DNA from: Isoetes taiwanensis | Lineage: Eukaryota > Streptophyta > Lycopodiopsida > Isoetales > Isoetaceae | NCBI GenBank assembly: GCA_021234155.1 | Contig: JAJEKV010000001.1 | Coordinates: 30,270,177-30,334,176, forward strand | Reading direction: 5' to 3' | DNA length: 64,000 nucleotides | Part shown: piece by piece, positions 21,690-33,194 of the stretch | How the letters are laid out: every line of letters starts with the position of its first letter | Position numbering within the stretch: the first letter of the stretch is position 1 | Position numbers and translations under genes: made by a program | The notes under the pieces: model-generated | Told to the model about the DNA's origin: nothing | Seen by the model: the letters and a program-made list of their open reading frames with translations, nothing else | Databases searched by the model: none

Positions 21690-24600
21690 ATGCTGTTATC
21701 ACATCCTTGTGGAGAATTTGAACTGAATGCAGTAGAGTTAGAGTCTAGCATAAAAATCCCAAAAGAATTAGCTTCAACCAAATCAAGCAATTTTGCTTAT
21801 TTATGGTTTGATGGTGGTGTTTCCAAAAGGCTTAATGTGGCATCTTCTGCTGCTATTCTTAAGGATGCTTCCAACAGGTTGCTTGCTAAAGTAGGAAGAA
21901 TTTATCCAAATGTCACTTCTAATATGGCAGAGTATAAGGCATTGATTGCAGGTCTTCAAGAAGCAAGAAATCTAAACATCAGTGATGTAATCATCTTTGG
22001 AGACTCTCAGCTTGTCTGCAGGCAAATATCAGGAGAATATCAGGCCAAGAGTGAAGACATGTTGCAGCTCAGAAATCAAGCCATGTTGGAACTGAAGAAC
22101 TTTGAAACCTGGGAACTTTGCCATGTGCCAAGGGAGCAAAATGGTGAAGCAGACTCGTTGTGCAGGAGTGTGCTACTGGAACATTTGGCTGAGGGAGCAA
22201 TTCAAGAAGATGAGCTTGAGAAGAAAGATCTGCAACAGCTATACCCCATCCTGGTAATCAATGCAAGTGATGACAAATAGGTAAAGGAAGTCAAGGTCAA
22301 TAAGAAGGGTCTAGATAGGGTACTATATGTTGGTGATTTGTTTAAAGAAGAGGACAATGCTTTGGTTACTAAATTCTTTGATGATTGGAAGGATATCTTT
22401 GCTTGGGATTATGATGAGTTGGTGGGTGTTGACAAAAGCATTTGTGAGTTTGAAATCAAGATCAAGGAAGGTATGAAACCTGTTATACAAAAGTTAAGAA
22501 GGATCAATGCTTCTCTATTAGGTCTAATCAAGGAGGAATTATATAAAATGAAAGATGCAGGTGTGATTACAGAAATTGTGAACCCTGAGTGGCTATCTTG
22601 CATTGTTCCTGTTGAGAAGAAAAACAAGACTATTAGGATTTGCATAGATTATAGAGATTTAAACAAAGCTACTATTAAAGATTGCTATCCTTTGCCATTT
22701 CTGGAAGAAGTGTTGCATCTTCAGCAGGAAGGAGATTTACTCATTCTTAGATGGCTTTTCAGGTTTTAATCAGATAAGCATCAAGGAAAGTGATCAGCCA
22801 AAAACTTCATTTATCACACCTTGGGGAACATTTGCCATGAAAAGAATGCCATTTGGATTGATGAATGCATCTGCAACATTCCAAAGAGCCATGGATACAA
22901 TTTTTAGAGAAATGCCTGCTAATATTTTTCGTGTATTTTTGGATGACCTTTGTTTGGGAACTTCTCTGGAAAAACATTTTGATATGCTAACCATGTTGTT
23001 TGACTTGTGTAGAAAGGGGGGAGTGAGTTTGAACCCCAAAAAATGTGTTTTTTATCCTTAAAGGGAGAATTGCTTGGGCATGTAGTATCTACAGCAGGAA
23101 TTCAAATATCTGATAGTAAGATTGAAGTCCTAAGGAAACTGGCACCTCCAAAAACCCTCAAACAGGTTAAAAGCTTCATGGGGATGACCAGCTTTTTGAG
23201 AATGTATGTCCCTCATTTTTCCCACACTATGAGCCCAATCTCTAACCTCACAAAGGTTGGAAAGTTCTCCAAAAGTGAAAGTAAACACATCCTAGTAAAT
23301 TGGGATGAGCAATGCCAAAATTCTTTTGACAAGATCATTGATGCCATTTGCAAATCTATCCTGCTAAAACCTCCTGATCTAGAGAAACCCTTCAAAGCTT
23401 ATATCAGTGTGACAAAAAAAGCAATTGGTCTGGCACTGCTGCAAGGGGACCATGTAATTGCTTTTGCAAGCAAGATGTGGTCCGATCTTTGAATTGAGAT
23501 ATCGGGTTGGAGAAAAGTGCAAGCGGCTCGATGTTTTTGATAGAGAGACAAGGACATCTTCTTCAAAACAATCAGGTGCAAGTATTCATGAGACAAAATC
23601 CTTTCTCACTCCTTTTTGCAAAAAGCAACCAAAGGCCAAGTTGTGCGGGGTGGGCTTGTAAGATCCAAGCTTATGATATTCTTGTAAAGGTGGTAAAGTT
23701 GATCGAGAATCCCAGTTCTTATCTTCCACATGTGTTGTTTGAGCATGAAGATCAAGATGGTTTATGTGCTGATGACAATCTAACAAACTTGATTTCTTTT
23801 GATGCAGAAAATACTGACTGGCAATTTGACATCAGAAACTATCTGGAGAGCAATGAGTTGCCTAAGAATTTGAGTGTCAGTCAAGAAAGACAGGGAGAAG
23901 TGCAAGAAGTTCAGGCTAATTGAAGGGATCCTCTGCAAAGTTGACAAGGAAGGAGTCTTGCTGAGATGTGTGGATGAAGAAGAGGCTAGAATGATAATTG
24001 AAGCATGTCATGAGGGAGTTTGTGGAGGACACTTTGCAGCAGATACAACTGCAAAAAAGATTCTAAGGTCAGGATATTTCTGGCCTACTCTCTTTAAGGA
24101 TTGTTATGAGACTATAAAATACTGCCATAAATGTCAGATTTTTGGTAAAAAAACCTTGCAGCCACCGGTGCCGACCGCCATAACTTCCCACGGCCTTTCC
24201 AAATGTGGGGGCTGGATTTTATAGGCCCCATAGACCCACCTTCCTCAGCTCAACACCAGTTTATATTAGTTGCCACCGATTACTTTTACAAAATGGGCAG
24301 AGGCAATTCCTCCGAGAGAAGCCAATGCCCAAGCCCCTTTGCAAGATTTTACGCATGAAAATATCTGTGCCAGATTTGGCATCCCTTTCAAGATAGTTTC
24401 TGATAGAGGCAGCCAGTTCATTAACCATGCAATTGCATTACTTCTAGCCACCCTGAAAGTCAAGCATACCAAGAGTTCATCCTATTATCCTCAGGGAAAT
24501 GGCAAAGGTGAGAATCAACCAATAAGACTCTCAAATCTATCCTGAAAAAGACCATCAGTGTTTCAAAAAAGGATTGGCATTTAAAACTCCATGATGCACT

Positions 24601-25095
24601 CTGGGCATATAGAACTACCATCAAAATGGCTACAAAACACACTCCCTTCAGTTTGGTGTATGGGATAGAGTCAGTACTGCCTATAGAATTAGAGCTTCCA
24701 TCACTCAGACTAGCTTATCAGATCAATTTGGAAATGGATGATGCTCTAAAAGACAGATTTGTGAGATTAATGCAGCTTGAGGAGCATAGATATGAGGCTG
24801 AGAATGCAATAATGAGGAAAAAGGCTAAGGATATTGCAGCCTTCAAAGCAGCACACAAATTGCAGGGAATCTTGAAAACAGGAGAGTTAGTGTTAAAATG
24901 GAACAAAGCAAGGGAAGATATTGCATCAAAATTTGAGAATTTTGGGAGGGACCATTTGAAGTGATAGGGACAGCTGGCAAGGATTCATATTGGCTGAGGG
25001 ATATTGCTGATGGCAGAGAATTGATGAACCCTATCAACATTGTGCACCTAAAAAGGTATTGGCAACAGCATGTTGCCCTTGCTTTGTTTAACTAA
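21690..25095 (+). pseudogene. pol: E3 Pol: aRNH, RT, degenerate gRNH, integrase with frame breaks (family A)
   Basis: The aRNH at about 21790-22180 has WFDGG, AEYKAL, FGDSQL and EADSL. A TAG at 22278-22280 follows. RT spans about 22440-23060, with a frame change near 22720 and the catalytic motif FLDD (Phe in place of the Tyr of family B). gRNH about 23370-23700 is degenerate and carries a disturbed patch at 23485-23540. The integrase zinc finger is about 24005-24140, the core about 24205-24530 (frameshifted), and the C-terminal part 24626-24964. The C-terminus ends at TAA 25093-25095. The damage is less than in E1 and again centres on CAG/CTG triplets. Confidence 0.85.
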
Positions 25096-25828
25096 GGTCT
25101 TCATGACAAAATGTAGTTAGGATTAGTTAAGTGCATTGCTAAAAGAAAAATAAGAAAAAAACAGAAAAAAGCAAAAATATGAGAAAAAAGCTTCAGTTAG
25201 ATGAGAGCAAAAGTAAATTAAGCCTATTTTGTTTAGTCCAGTTCTGCTTTGAAGTTATTATTTGTGTACTAATGAGTTTCTAGTGCTGCAAGTACAATAA
25301 AGGCTGTACAGGTTGTGATCAACTGAGGGAGTGAATTGAAACTGATCTTAGTTCCATGCAGGTGCATCTGAGCATGTCATTCACACATTTCATTCATTAC
25401 ATTATATCAGTCCTCATCATCTGGAGTTGCTGCCATTGCCTCCACACCAGCAGCTCATTCAAACTAACAAGCTTTATCTTCACATGCAGGTGCATCATTT
25501 TATCTGCCTCCATCTGTCATCTGTTCAAGAGTTGACCTTATTACATCTGGAACCCTCTACATCCTCATAAATCTCCTAAGCTGTTGACATACCACCATCC
25601 TGCAGCTTCTCATAGCTAAAGAGTTTTATTTTCCATGCAGGTTCATCTGAAAGAAACATCATTCATATACACATTCATAATGCCAAATCTATCACTTTCA
25701 AATCCATATGCAGGTCATTGAGTTGCCAACCATATTCTCACATTGGCAACTGGCTGGAGTTATGTCAAAAGTACAAACAGCTAGTCAAAAGGGCTGGTAG
25801 ACCAGCCTTCTCTTTTGGTTTGGCATAA
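25096..25828 (+). repeat. E3 3' untranslated region with repeated motif and hairpin
   Basis: Contains the same four ATGCAGGT motifs as E1 (near 25363, 25486, 25638 and 25711). It also contains the hairpin GGCTGG (25792-25797)/CCAGCC (25802-25807), 21 nt before the LTR. An A-rich patch lies at 25140-25190. No gene. Confidence 0.6.
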
Positions 25829-28337
25829 TGCTGCCATGCCATGGCAGCATGGAAGAGCCAAGCACATATTGGCACTAATCTTCTCAGTTTGATTTGTTTT
25901 GCAAGACAGCAAGGAAATGCTTCATTGGCATACACCAAAAGTTTGAAGAGCAAAGGAAGGGCAATTGACTCAAGTCACTCAAGAGATACAAAAGGTCAAA
26001 CAAGCAAAGGAAGAAGTGAAAAGGATGGGAGAAGGAAGACCCCTTGAAGAATTTTTCCATGGTATGTGGCTATTTGTGATCTTGGCATCTTTGGCATTTA
26101 AATCCCTTCCCCATTTATTCCATCATCCTAAACACCATTGAACCTTGACTCCATGCTCATATACCTACCAAAGTCAAACTTGACTTTGAAAATTCTTTCT
26201 AGTCAAAATAAACCTTCATGAGATACCCACTTGCTCCATCATCTCCTAGCTCAAAAATGACTTGACTTGGTCAAAAAAAATTCGCTCAAAAGTCAATACC
26301 CCATGCAACTTGACCAAAGTTAAAAGAAGGTTGCAAAAATCCCAAGGAGGGTGTTCAAAATTCAAGTGTGCTTAGAGTTGCTTCATAAAGAGGAATTCTT
26401 TCCCAAATGGGCACTAGATGTACCAAGTCACTTGACACCTCACCCTATGTGCCAAGTCATCACATCCATCATCATTTGAGCCTTCTCGTGTCAAATTCTC
26501 ATTTGCAAATCAAAATCCACATCAAAATATCATTGTTGCCACATCACCATTGACACCTCATCACTCCACACGTGTCATACACATCATCTCCACATTACTC
26601 AAATTCTTTGACTAGAAGGAATTTTCAAACTCAAGTTGGCTAACACGTCATCATTTCCATTGGCCACATCACACTACCTAGCCTTGTCACCTTCTCCAAA
26701 TGCCACATCATCCACTCCTTAGCTTTTTTTGCCAAATTCAAAAAGCTCCATTGTGAAAAGAAATTCCAGAATCTTGTAGGGTACAAAAAAAGATTCCCCT
26801 AGGAAAAAAGAATTTTGAAAAAAGCTTCGTTTTGGGCATTGTATGTGCTTCCTAGGGAATCGTGCCATAGGGTTTAGGGGTTGCAAAATTTTCCTATCTA
26901 CCCCAAAGCCTAATTTCTCTTTCCAGCCAATCTCCCCATCTTGGCGTGGAGCATCCGGGCGTGTGGGGCGGTGGAGGTACCGGATCCCACGTGGACACTG
27001 CACGCAATAATTAGAAATATTGAATTTTCTTGTCCTTATATACCTTGGCCGCCAAAACTGTTTAAGCCTGTGGGATATTTCGTCTGGACCCGTATGAACC
27101 CTAAATTGGGAAAACGCCAAGATCCGGTTAATTTGGCCCAACAAACCAATGAATCATGACCCAAACTGGCCGAATCACCTTGTTTAATGCCAAGAATGAT
27201 AATTATGAGCTAAAAGACAGAGGATTGAAGGGGAATAATCACGATCTCAACGGAACAGAGCATTTACAAAAGGGGGTTTTTTGGCACAGAAGATTTTCGA
27301 GGGCTTTGAGGCAAAGAAGCGATTTTCTGCTTTGAAGAAGGACCGGCTTGATGATCCTGAGCTTGATTCTGACCTCCAATGTTTACCTATGATCTAGATT
27401 ATTGACCAAATTTTCTGGATTTGCTGAATGTGTACCTATTTTGATCCTGTACCCAAGACCACGAGCTTGGGATATTACTTTGTATCTTTTGAGTGTTTGA
27501 TGAAATTGAAAATCCGACCTTTGTAGCAATCTGTGTGAGTTGCATTGAAATTCTTTCACAAAAGCAAGCAATTGTCGAAGGCTAGGCGTCCTGTGCCCGA
27601 ACAGACTGTTAGACCCGTGTGATCTGCCTTAGTAGCAACTCTTTTAGAGAATACAAAAGCCTAATTCCTGTCAAAGCAAAATTACAACACCAATTCAGGC
27701 TAACATTTTCACATCCAATGATATTGCACAACAGGCATGGGGCATAGGAGAGCAATTTTTTGAGCATCAATATTGCCAAATAATTATGTTGAACGAGGCA
27801 ATGCTAGACACGCTTGCAATCCCTCATTAGAAAATATTTTCTGTCAAGATTATTCATTTCTCATAGTCTGAGGCAAAGAATTGTCTAAAAGAAAAAATAG
27901 GCTCCTTTTTGTCAAAAGGGAAGCTTGGCCCCTGTTGTGCAGACAAAACTGAGCAAAATAGAGTTGGTAGCTCAAACAAATTCCTTGCCAATATCGAGTT
28001 TCAAATTTTAGCTCTCTGCCAGGGATATTGACCAAAAATTGACTAGGTCAGTGATCTGATTTAGGCCTATCTAGCCTATTCAGACCTCACTGAGTTTTTG
28101 CAGTCTGTTAGTATCAAGTGTTAGGCATCTTGAGCAGAGATATCCATATCCATAGCTTGACAAAGCATCTTCTACAGGGTATTTGGTGAAACAGACTTTT
28201 TTGCCTTCAGGGAAACATACTCATTGTGAACTTTTCCACACTTTTTCTGGAATCTTTGCACTCAGAGTGGTTGCCTCAAGCAACCTGGAGGTTCTAAACC
28301 ACTGAAGTTGAAGGTTTTGCCAGGAACACCTTCAACA
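25829..28337 (+). repeat. E3 3' LTR (family A)
   Basis: 2509 bp, TGCTGCCATG to CCTTCAACA, with the complete terminal hairpin GTTGAAGG/CCTTCAAC. It is nearly identical to the 5' LTR but lacks a ~12 bp insertion the 5' copy has near 17807 and retains the 13 nt missing there. Confidence 0.92.
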
Positions 28338-28342
28338 CCTAT

Positions 28343-28483
28343 GAGGTGTTGGAACCTGCAGGCACCAATTCTTATTGGTTGAAAGAATTAACTTCAGGGA
28401 TGCCACTTCCAAATCCTATCAACACTATTCACCTGAAGAGGTACTGGGATCAGCACATTTGCTTGTCCCTTTTTATGCTCTAG
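28343..28483 (+). CDS. pol: E2 integrase C-terminal fragment (continuation after E3)
   Basis: After the second CCTAT the E2 frame continues EVLEPAGTNSYWLKEL and ends HLKRYWDQHICLSLFML followed by TAG at 28481-28483. With the part before 17260 this completes the GPY-type C-terminal domain of integrase, which helps target-site binding. Confidence 0.92.
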   Translation, partial: EVLEPAGTNSYWLKELTSGMPLPNPINTIHLKRYWDQHICLSLFML

Positions 28484-29260
28484 AATTTAAATAAGTTAGA
28501 ATTAAAGTTAGACATTAGATAGGTTGGATTTCACCCTGTTTTAAATTTAGAACTAATGTCTTCATTAAGTTTATGTTTGCAGGTTAGCCAGTATGAAGGA
28601 TGAGCTATTAAACAGTTTCAGGACAAGGATTTTTATTAACATGCCAAGTGTCATTTGCAGGAGCACCCTTTTTCCATTTTCATTCACCTGTCTCATTGTA
28701 GTCCTGCCCCCATTTAGCCATGCTCTTCCATTTTATCTCCCCAAATGTGCACTCTGCAAATTCAGCTTCACCATCATAGCAGAGTTGCAAGGTATTAAGA
28801 CTAACTAGTTTGTGTGTTTCCATGACAGGTGCACCCTTTTCCCATCCTTATTCATCTGCCATAAGTAGCCCTGCCTTCCATTTAAACCTTTTATTCTTGT
28901 TCTTTCATTTTCCTAAGAAGAAAGCACTCTGCAATTCAGTTTTTCCATCCTAGCAGAGTTGCTCTTGGAGATATCAAGGAGACACACATTCTTTTGTTTT
29001 GGCGAGACTTCAACATTCTCACATTTCCCCCCCCTCATACACCCCATTCCCATCACTATCCTATCATACTCATACTCATTCTCATTCTTTTTCACTTATC
29101 ATATCCCACTTACATCCTCCCTCCACCATATTCACTTCTATTCCACCAACATTTGCACATTTCATTCTCCCTCTACCATGATTCCCACTCAAGCACCTTG
29201 GCACAAGATTGAAGACCCTTTATGGCTGAGGGGACCAGCCATTCTTTTGTTTTGGCGAGA
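28484..29260 (+). repeat. E2 3' untranslated region: diverged ~170-bp tandem units and pre-LTR hairpin
   Basis: Two related units (about 28650-28805 and 28828-28965) each begin CAGG(A/T)GCACCC and each contain ACTCTGC paired with GCAGAGT. The same pair of units occurs in E6 (43418-43710). The hairpin GGCTG (29224-29228), loop AGGGGAC, CAGCC (29236-29240) lies 20 nt before the LTR. Overlapping short frames here are pyrimidine-rich noise. Confidence 0.55.
29224..29240 (+). promoter_or_regulatory. Pre-LTR hairpin/polypurine signal of E2
   Basis: GGCTG and CAGCC pair around the purine-rich loop AGGGGAC. A second short purine run, GGCGAGA, touches the LTR at 29260. Either could act as the plus-strand primer. 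Confidence 0.6.
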
Positions 29261-31329
29261 TGTTGCACCCAAAGGGCAACATGCTAATAGAAATCTGTTT
29301 ATTCAAGCTAGGTCAACTCATTTCAGAAGACTAGGTCAAAGTTTGGAAGATTCTTGTCATTCAACATTGATATGGAGGTCAAAAGGTGTTCATGCTTCAA
29401 GTCAAAAAATGCTCAAGACTTAAACTTCACAAAAGGTACTTTATTTGAGGTCAAATGCTTAATCAGGAATATGCTCTAGAAGATTTTGGGTTATGAAGTT
29501 TGGAAGACATTATTTGAAGTTTGGAAGTTGAAGTTTGGAAAACTCCCTTATATGTGGTTCCACCCCTGTCACCCACCTTGCCTAGCCATTTTCTTTCCAT
29601 ATCCATAACTTATCTCAATCTGCCAATTACCCCATGGCATTTCCCCTATGTACTCTTCATGACCACTTTACACTATTGCCCTCAAAAAAAATTGCCATAA
29701 ACATTTACCCCACTACCCCCATTGTTGCACTTTTGGCTCAATATTGTCTTCCTACCCATTATTCACTCTTTTGCCATGCTTGCTTTGCCATAATTACCAT
29801 CTCCCTCAAATCCCCTACCATTTCCCTCAATGTGCCATCACTTTGTCCATCCAAAAATCTACCTAAGCCTTTGTTTTAAAAATACCATTCCCCATTATTT
29901 CCTTTGCCCCCCAAATGTTCCTTCATGAATTCTTTTGTCTTCATTCTTGTGTCATCATATTCATAGTGGCATATTCCTAATCTTGCCTAAAGATGCCCCA
30001 AAGATTCCCTATTCTTTTTACACGTGTGGACATTCTTCTCCATGGTCCATAAGTTATAATCCCTTTCAATATTTTTGGGTAAAAGCCTTTAAACCATTGG
30101 CCAAGCTTTCAAAAATGGTCAAATACAAAGATATTCGGGTGCATATGCGCTCAAAAATCTGGGGACCGTATCGCGGAATTCTTGAGAAAATACCTTCAAC
30201 GAACCCTAATTATGGAAACTTGCTCGAATCACGCCGGAATGGAAGCATTAAACTCTGAAACCTACCTATTTCTGCATTTCCCGCTCTTAAGCATCTTATC
30301 AAGCCTAAATTTAAGCTCTAATATGCTGAAACCGTTAAACCAAAAAAAACATATCTGGGAGACAATAATGTAAGATTTTGAAGGCCCGAAGTATTCGGGG
30401 ATCATACATTGATCATTCTTTGAGCAAGATCTGGACGATCCTTGAAGTTCTTGAGCTCTCCTCAACTGGATCTACAAGATTTAGTTGACATTACTTTCAG
30501 AAATTACCTGACTTTTGATGATTATTTTCTTGTACTTGAAGCTATGAAGCATCCTTATCTGTTATTATCTTGATATATTTACCTTCATATCAATCTAAAT
30601 TGACTGTCAAGTTGTTGAATTTGTCTCTGATATTTTCCTTAGTAATTCGTGCCACAAAAATTCTATAGAAAAATCCCTGAGTGTTTTTAACACCTTCGGC
30701 CTATTTGCCACCTATCCTTGGGTTTTGAGAAAGCCAAAGGAGTTGGAATCATTCAAAAATACCAAGTATAGATCAAATTCAAAAAAATTGCTCTCGGGTT
30801 TGAACTGTTTTTTACTGTATTTTGCCAAATCCAGTCACAAAAAATACCTCTACACCTCCAAATGAGGATTTGACTGCTTGCCTCTCTTCCCTAGCACCAT
30901 TGCAACCTACCTGCTTTGGAAATTCTCAAAAAAGTGATTGGCAACTCCAAATCTCAATTTCTGATCACTGTTTTCTACATTTGACCTCTATTGACCAAAA
31001 TTTGACCCTACTTTGAGCTCGAATAACTCACAGATTAAATCTCTGACTTGGTCAGAGACTTTACTGTTGGGTATCTACAACTTTTTTGACCAAGTCTGCA
31101 GTATCTGACTCGAAAAATCAATCTGCATTCCAACACCACAATTGTTTTGGCAAAGGTGCCACTTTTTGAAAATGGGAAAGGTATAGAACTCAAACTTTTT
31201 GAACTTTTCTTTGAAATTTTCTTGCATAGACTGATCACCTTAAGTGATCTGGAGGTTCTAACCCCAATTTGAGTGAAAACTCAAGTTGGATCCTTGTGGT
31301 TGACCTTTAACCCAGGTTTAGGGTCAACA
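29261..31329 (+). repeat. E2 3' LTR (family B)
   Basis: 2069 bp from TGTTGCACCC (paired with GGGCAACA) to GGGTCAACA. The U5 hairpin GATCAC/GTGATC (from 31233) is followed directly by TGGAGGTTCTA at 31250-31260. The terminal hairpin has arms GTTGACC and GGTCAAC, the first carrying a visible base change after it. CACGTGTG lies at about 30019. It abuts the E4 protease in inverted orientation at 31330. Confidence 0.88.
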
Positions 31330-31755
31330 CTAACCATCTTCTCCCTAGAAGTAGATCATAGATGTCAGATTCATCCCCTATATCTTCAAAAGCTACTACA
31401 ATAAAGTTAGGAGCTACAGTTATGCCCTCTGTATTAACAGGCACCTTAGTTACCACACCAATAGGGGTAATCTTAGCATTATAAAAAGATCTTAATAATA
31501 TAGAAGCTTTCTTGTCCACCTCGAAACCACATTTTTTCATAATGTGATATGGCATGATGTTTAGAGGAGATACCCCATCAAGTAACACATTTGAGAAGGT
31601 ATAACCTCCTAAAGTAGCTGAACATGTGAATGCCCCAGGGTCTTCTTCATTCTATGCTAGAACAAGGTTAGTGGCATCAGTAAAATTCACACAAGCATTT
31701 AATACCTCACCACCAGTTTGCTGCAGTACTCTTTTTCTATAACTAGGTGCAATCT
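31330..31755 (-). pseudogene. pol: E4 protease fragment
   Basis: The 31307-31588 minus frame reads LLDGVSPLNIMPYHIMKKCGFEVDK... to YDLLLGRRWL, then runs into LTR sequence. The active-site motif is DGVSPLN in place of DGGSPLN, and a frameshift separates it from Gag. It is truncated by the E2 LTR end. Confidence 0.85.
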
Positions 31756-33153
31756 TTAGCAATGGAAAAGATCCACACTTACTTTGGAATTTTTGAGCAA
31801 AACATCAACTTCATCAAAGTGTTGATCTTTCTTACCATATTTTTGCTGAGGGGGTGGAGCTATGATTTGAGCAGGTGATTCCACCACAGGTGGTGAAGAC
31901 CTAGCAGTGGAATGCCTACTTGATTCAGCATGTACATGAGCTTCATTCATGCTTCTAGTTTGCACCACCATAACTTCTTCAGATCTAGGAACTCCTGTAG
32001 CCTGAATAAATCTTATGGAGGTACTTGGTTCAGGAAATCTCACAGGAGGTTTAGGCTTTGGTCTCTTTTCTTTTTCCTGCTTAGCAAAATATTCCTTAAC
32101 AGCACACCTAACATCAGTATGGCCAACTTCTTTACAAAAAGAACAAACAGGACATTCCTTTCCAAAGTGGCCTTTTCTATTGCATTTAGGACACACTTGC
32201 CAATAGCAAATTTCTGATGGATGAGAATTCCTATTGCAATGAATACATTCAAGGTAAGTTTTACCTGTTCTTGCAGCCTTGAGTTCAACCAATTGTTTGG
32301 TTATCTCTGCTAAAGCTTCAGTAACCTTAGATAAGTCTGATTTGACCTCTGCAACTTGAGAATTAGCTTCCTCCTCTTTAGATTTTTTCTTTTCTTTCTG
32401 TATGGCATAAACTGGAAAGGAAGGGTGATGATCATAATGTGCATCAGTAGGGTAAAAAGGATCATGGCTATAGTGAGAAACATGATGCTTGTCAGGCAAA
32501 GTAGAGAGCATCTGAGTTAGATCAGTGGTTTTGGCAAAAACTTTGTATATAGAATCAAATCCTTCAGCAGCTTGGATCTTGAGCAGCTTCCTTTGGATAT
32601 CTGGTCTTCTTTCCAAACCATTGATGAAAGCAGTAACTAAAAAAAGGTTTGGGATTGTAACTTGTGCTCTTTGACACCTGCTCATAAATGTGCTAAACCT
32701 TTCTTTGTACTGATTCACACTTTCTCCTGCATGTATAGAAAAACCTTGCAACTCATTAACCAAATCTTTTGGAGCAGCTAACTTACCAAATCTATCCAGG
32801 AACTTCTTGACGAGTTCATCCCATGAAGTGGTACCCGTTAACTTCTCATAAGTTAACCAAGCACCAGCTTCACTCTCTTCTTTGAAATATTTTTCAAACT
32901 CTGAGAGCTTGCAGCCTTTCTTGAAACCATAATCCCTGTAATAATCCTCAAATATTCTCAAAAAGTTGTTAGCACTCATACTGGAATCAAAAGTAGGCAA
33001 AGGAACAGGAACATTCAACTCGAATTGGTATGGCATATTTTGAAGCAGGCTAGTTGAGAAACTTGAAGGCAATGGTCTTTCTCTGCAATGATCTGGTGCA
33101 TCATTATCTTCTAGTGGTTCTTGTTCTGCTGGAAACTTTTGCTTTGGAGCCAT
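31756..33153 (-). CDS. gag: E4 Gag (family B)
   Basis: About 465 codons from ATG at 33153 (MAPKQKFPAEQE), which is the conserved start 20 nt after the PBS; an upstream in-frame ATG exists only because the PBS and LTR end are open. The Gag core (FEDYYRDYGFKKGCKLSEFEK, AWLTYEKL, ELVKKFLDRFGKL) is followed by a charged linker. Three zinc knuckles then follow: CIHCNRNSHPSEIC, CPKCNRKGHFGKEC and CSFCKEVGHTDVRC. The frame ends by a small deletion where related copies continue into protease. Confidence 0.9.
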   Translation of the reverse strand: MAPKQKFPAEQEPLEDNDAPDHCRERPLPSSFSTSLLQNMPYQFELNVPVPLPTFDSSMSANNFLRIFEDYYRDYGFKKGCKLSEFEKYFKEESEAGAWLTYEKLTGTTSWDELVKKFLDRFGKLAAPKDLVNELQGFSIHAGESVNQYKERFSTFMSRCQRAQVTIPNLFLVTAFINGLERRPDIQRKLLKIQAAEGFDSIYKVFAKTTDLTQMLSTLPDKHHVSHYSHDPFYPTDAHYDHHPSFPVYAIQKEKKKSKEEEANSQVAEVKSDLSKVTEALAEITKQLVELKAARTGKTYLECIHCNRNSHPSEICYWQVCPKCNRKGHFGKECPVCSFCKEVGHTDVRCAVKEYFAKQEKEKRPKPKPPVRFPEPSTSIRFIQATGVPRSEEVMVVQTRSMNEAHVHAESSRHSTARSSPPVVESPAQIIAPPPQQKYGKKDQHFDEVDVLLKNSKVSVDLFHC

Positions 33154-33173
33154 GAGTTCTGAAATCCAGGAAG

Positions 33174-33191
33174 ATCTCGGTAGAACCTCCA
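33174..33191 (-). promoter_or_regulatory. Primer binding site of E4
   Basis: On the minus strand TGGAGGTTCTACCGAGAT, an 18-nt match to the plant tRNA-Gln 3' end with one difference as I recall it, separated from the LTR by 3 nt. Confidence 0.75.
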
Positions 33192-33194
33192 AGA

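Larger units (their letters stand above)
17261..28337 (+). mobile_element. E3, full-length family A retrotransposon nested in E2 integrase
   Basis: 11,077 bp with two ~2.5 kb LTRs, gag-pol and 3' hairpin. The insertion is exact: CCTAT occurs at 17256-17260 and again at 28338-28342, and the E2 integrase frame resumes without loss (TAT codon, then GAG GTG TTG). It is therefore an orthodox integrase-mediated insertion, younger than E2. LTRs look almost identical to each other by eye, suggesting a recent event. Confidence 0.95.
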
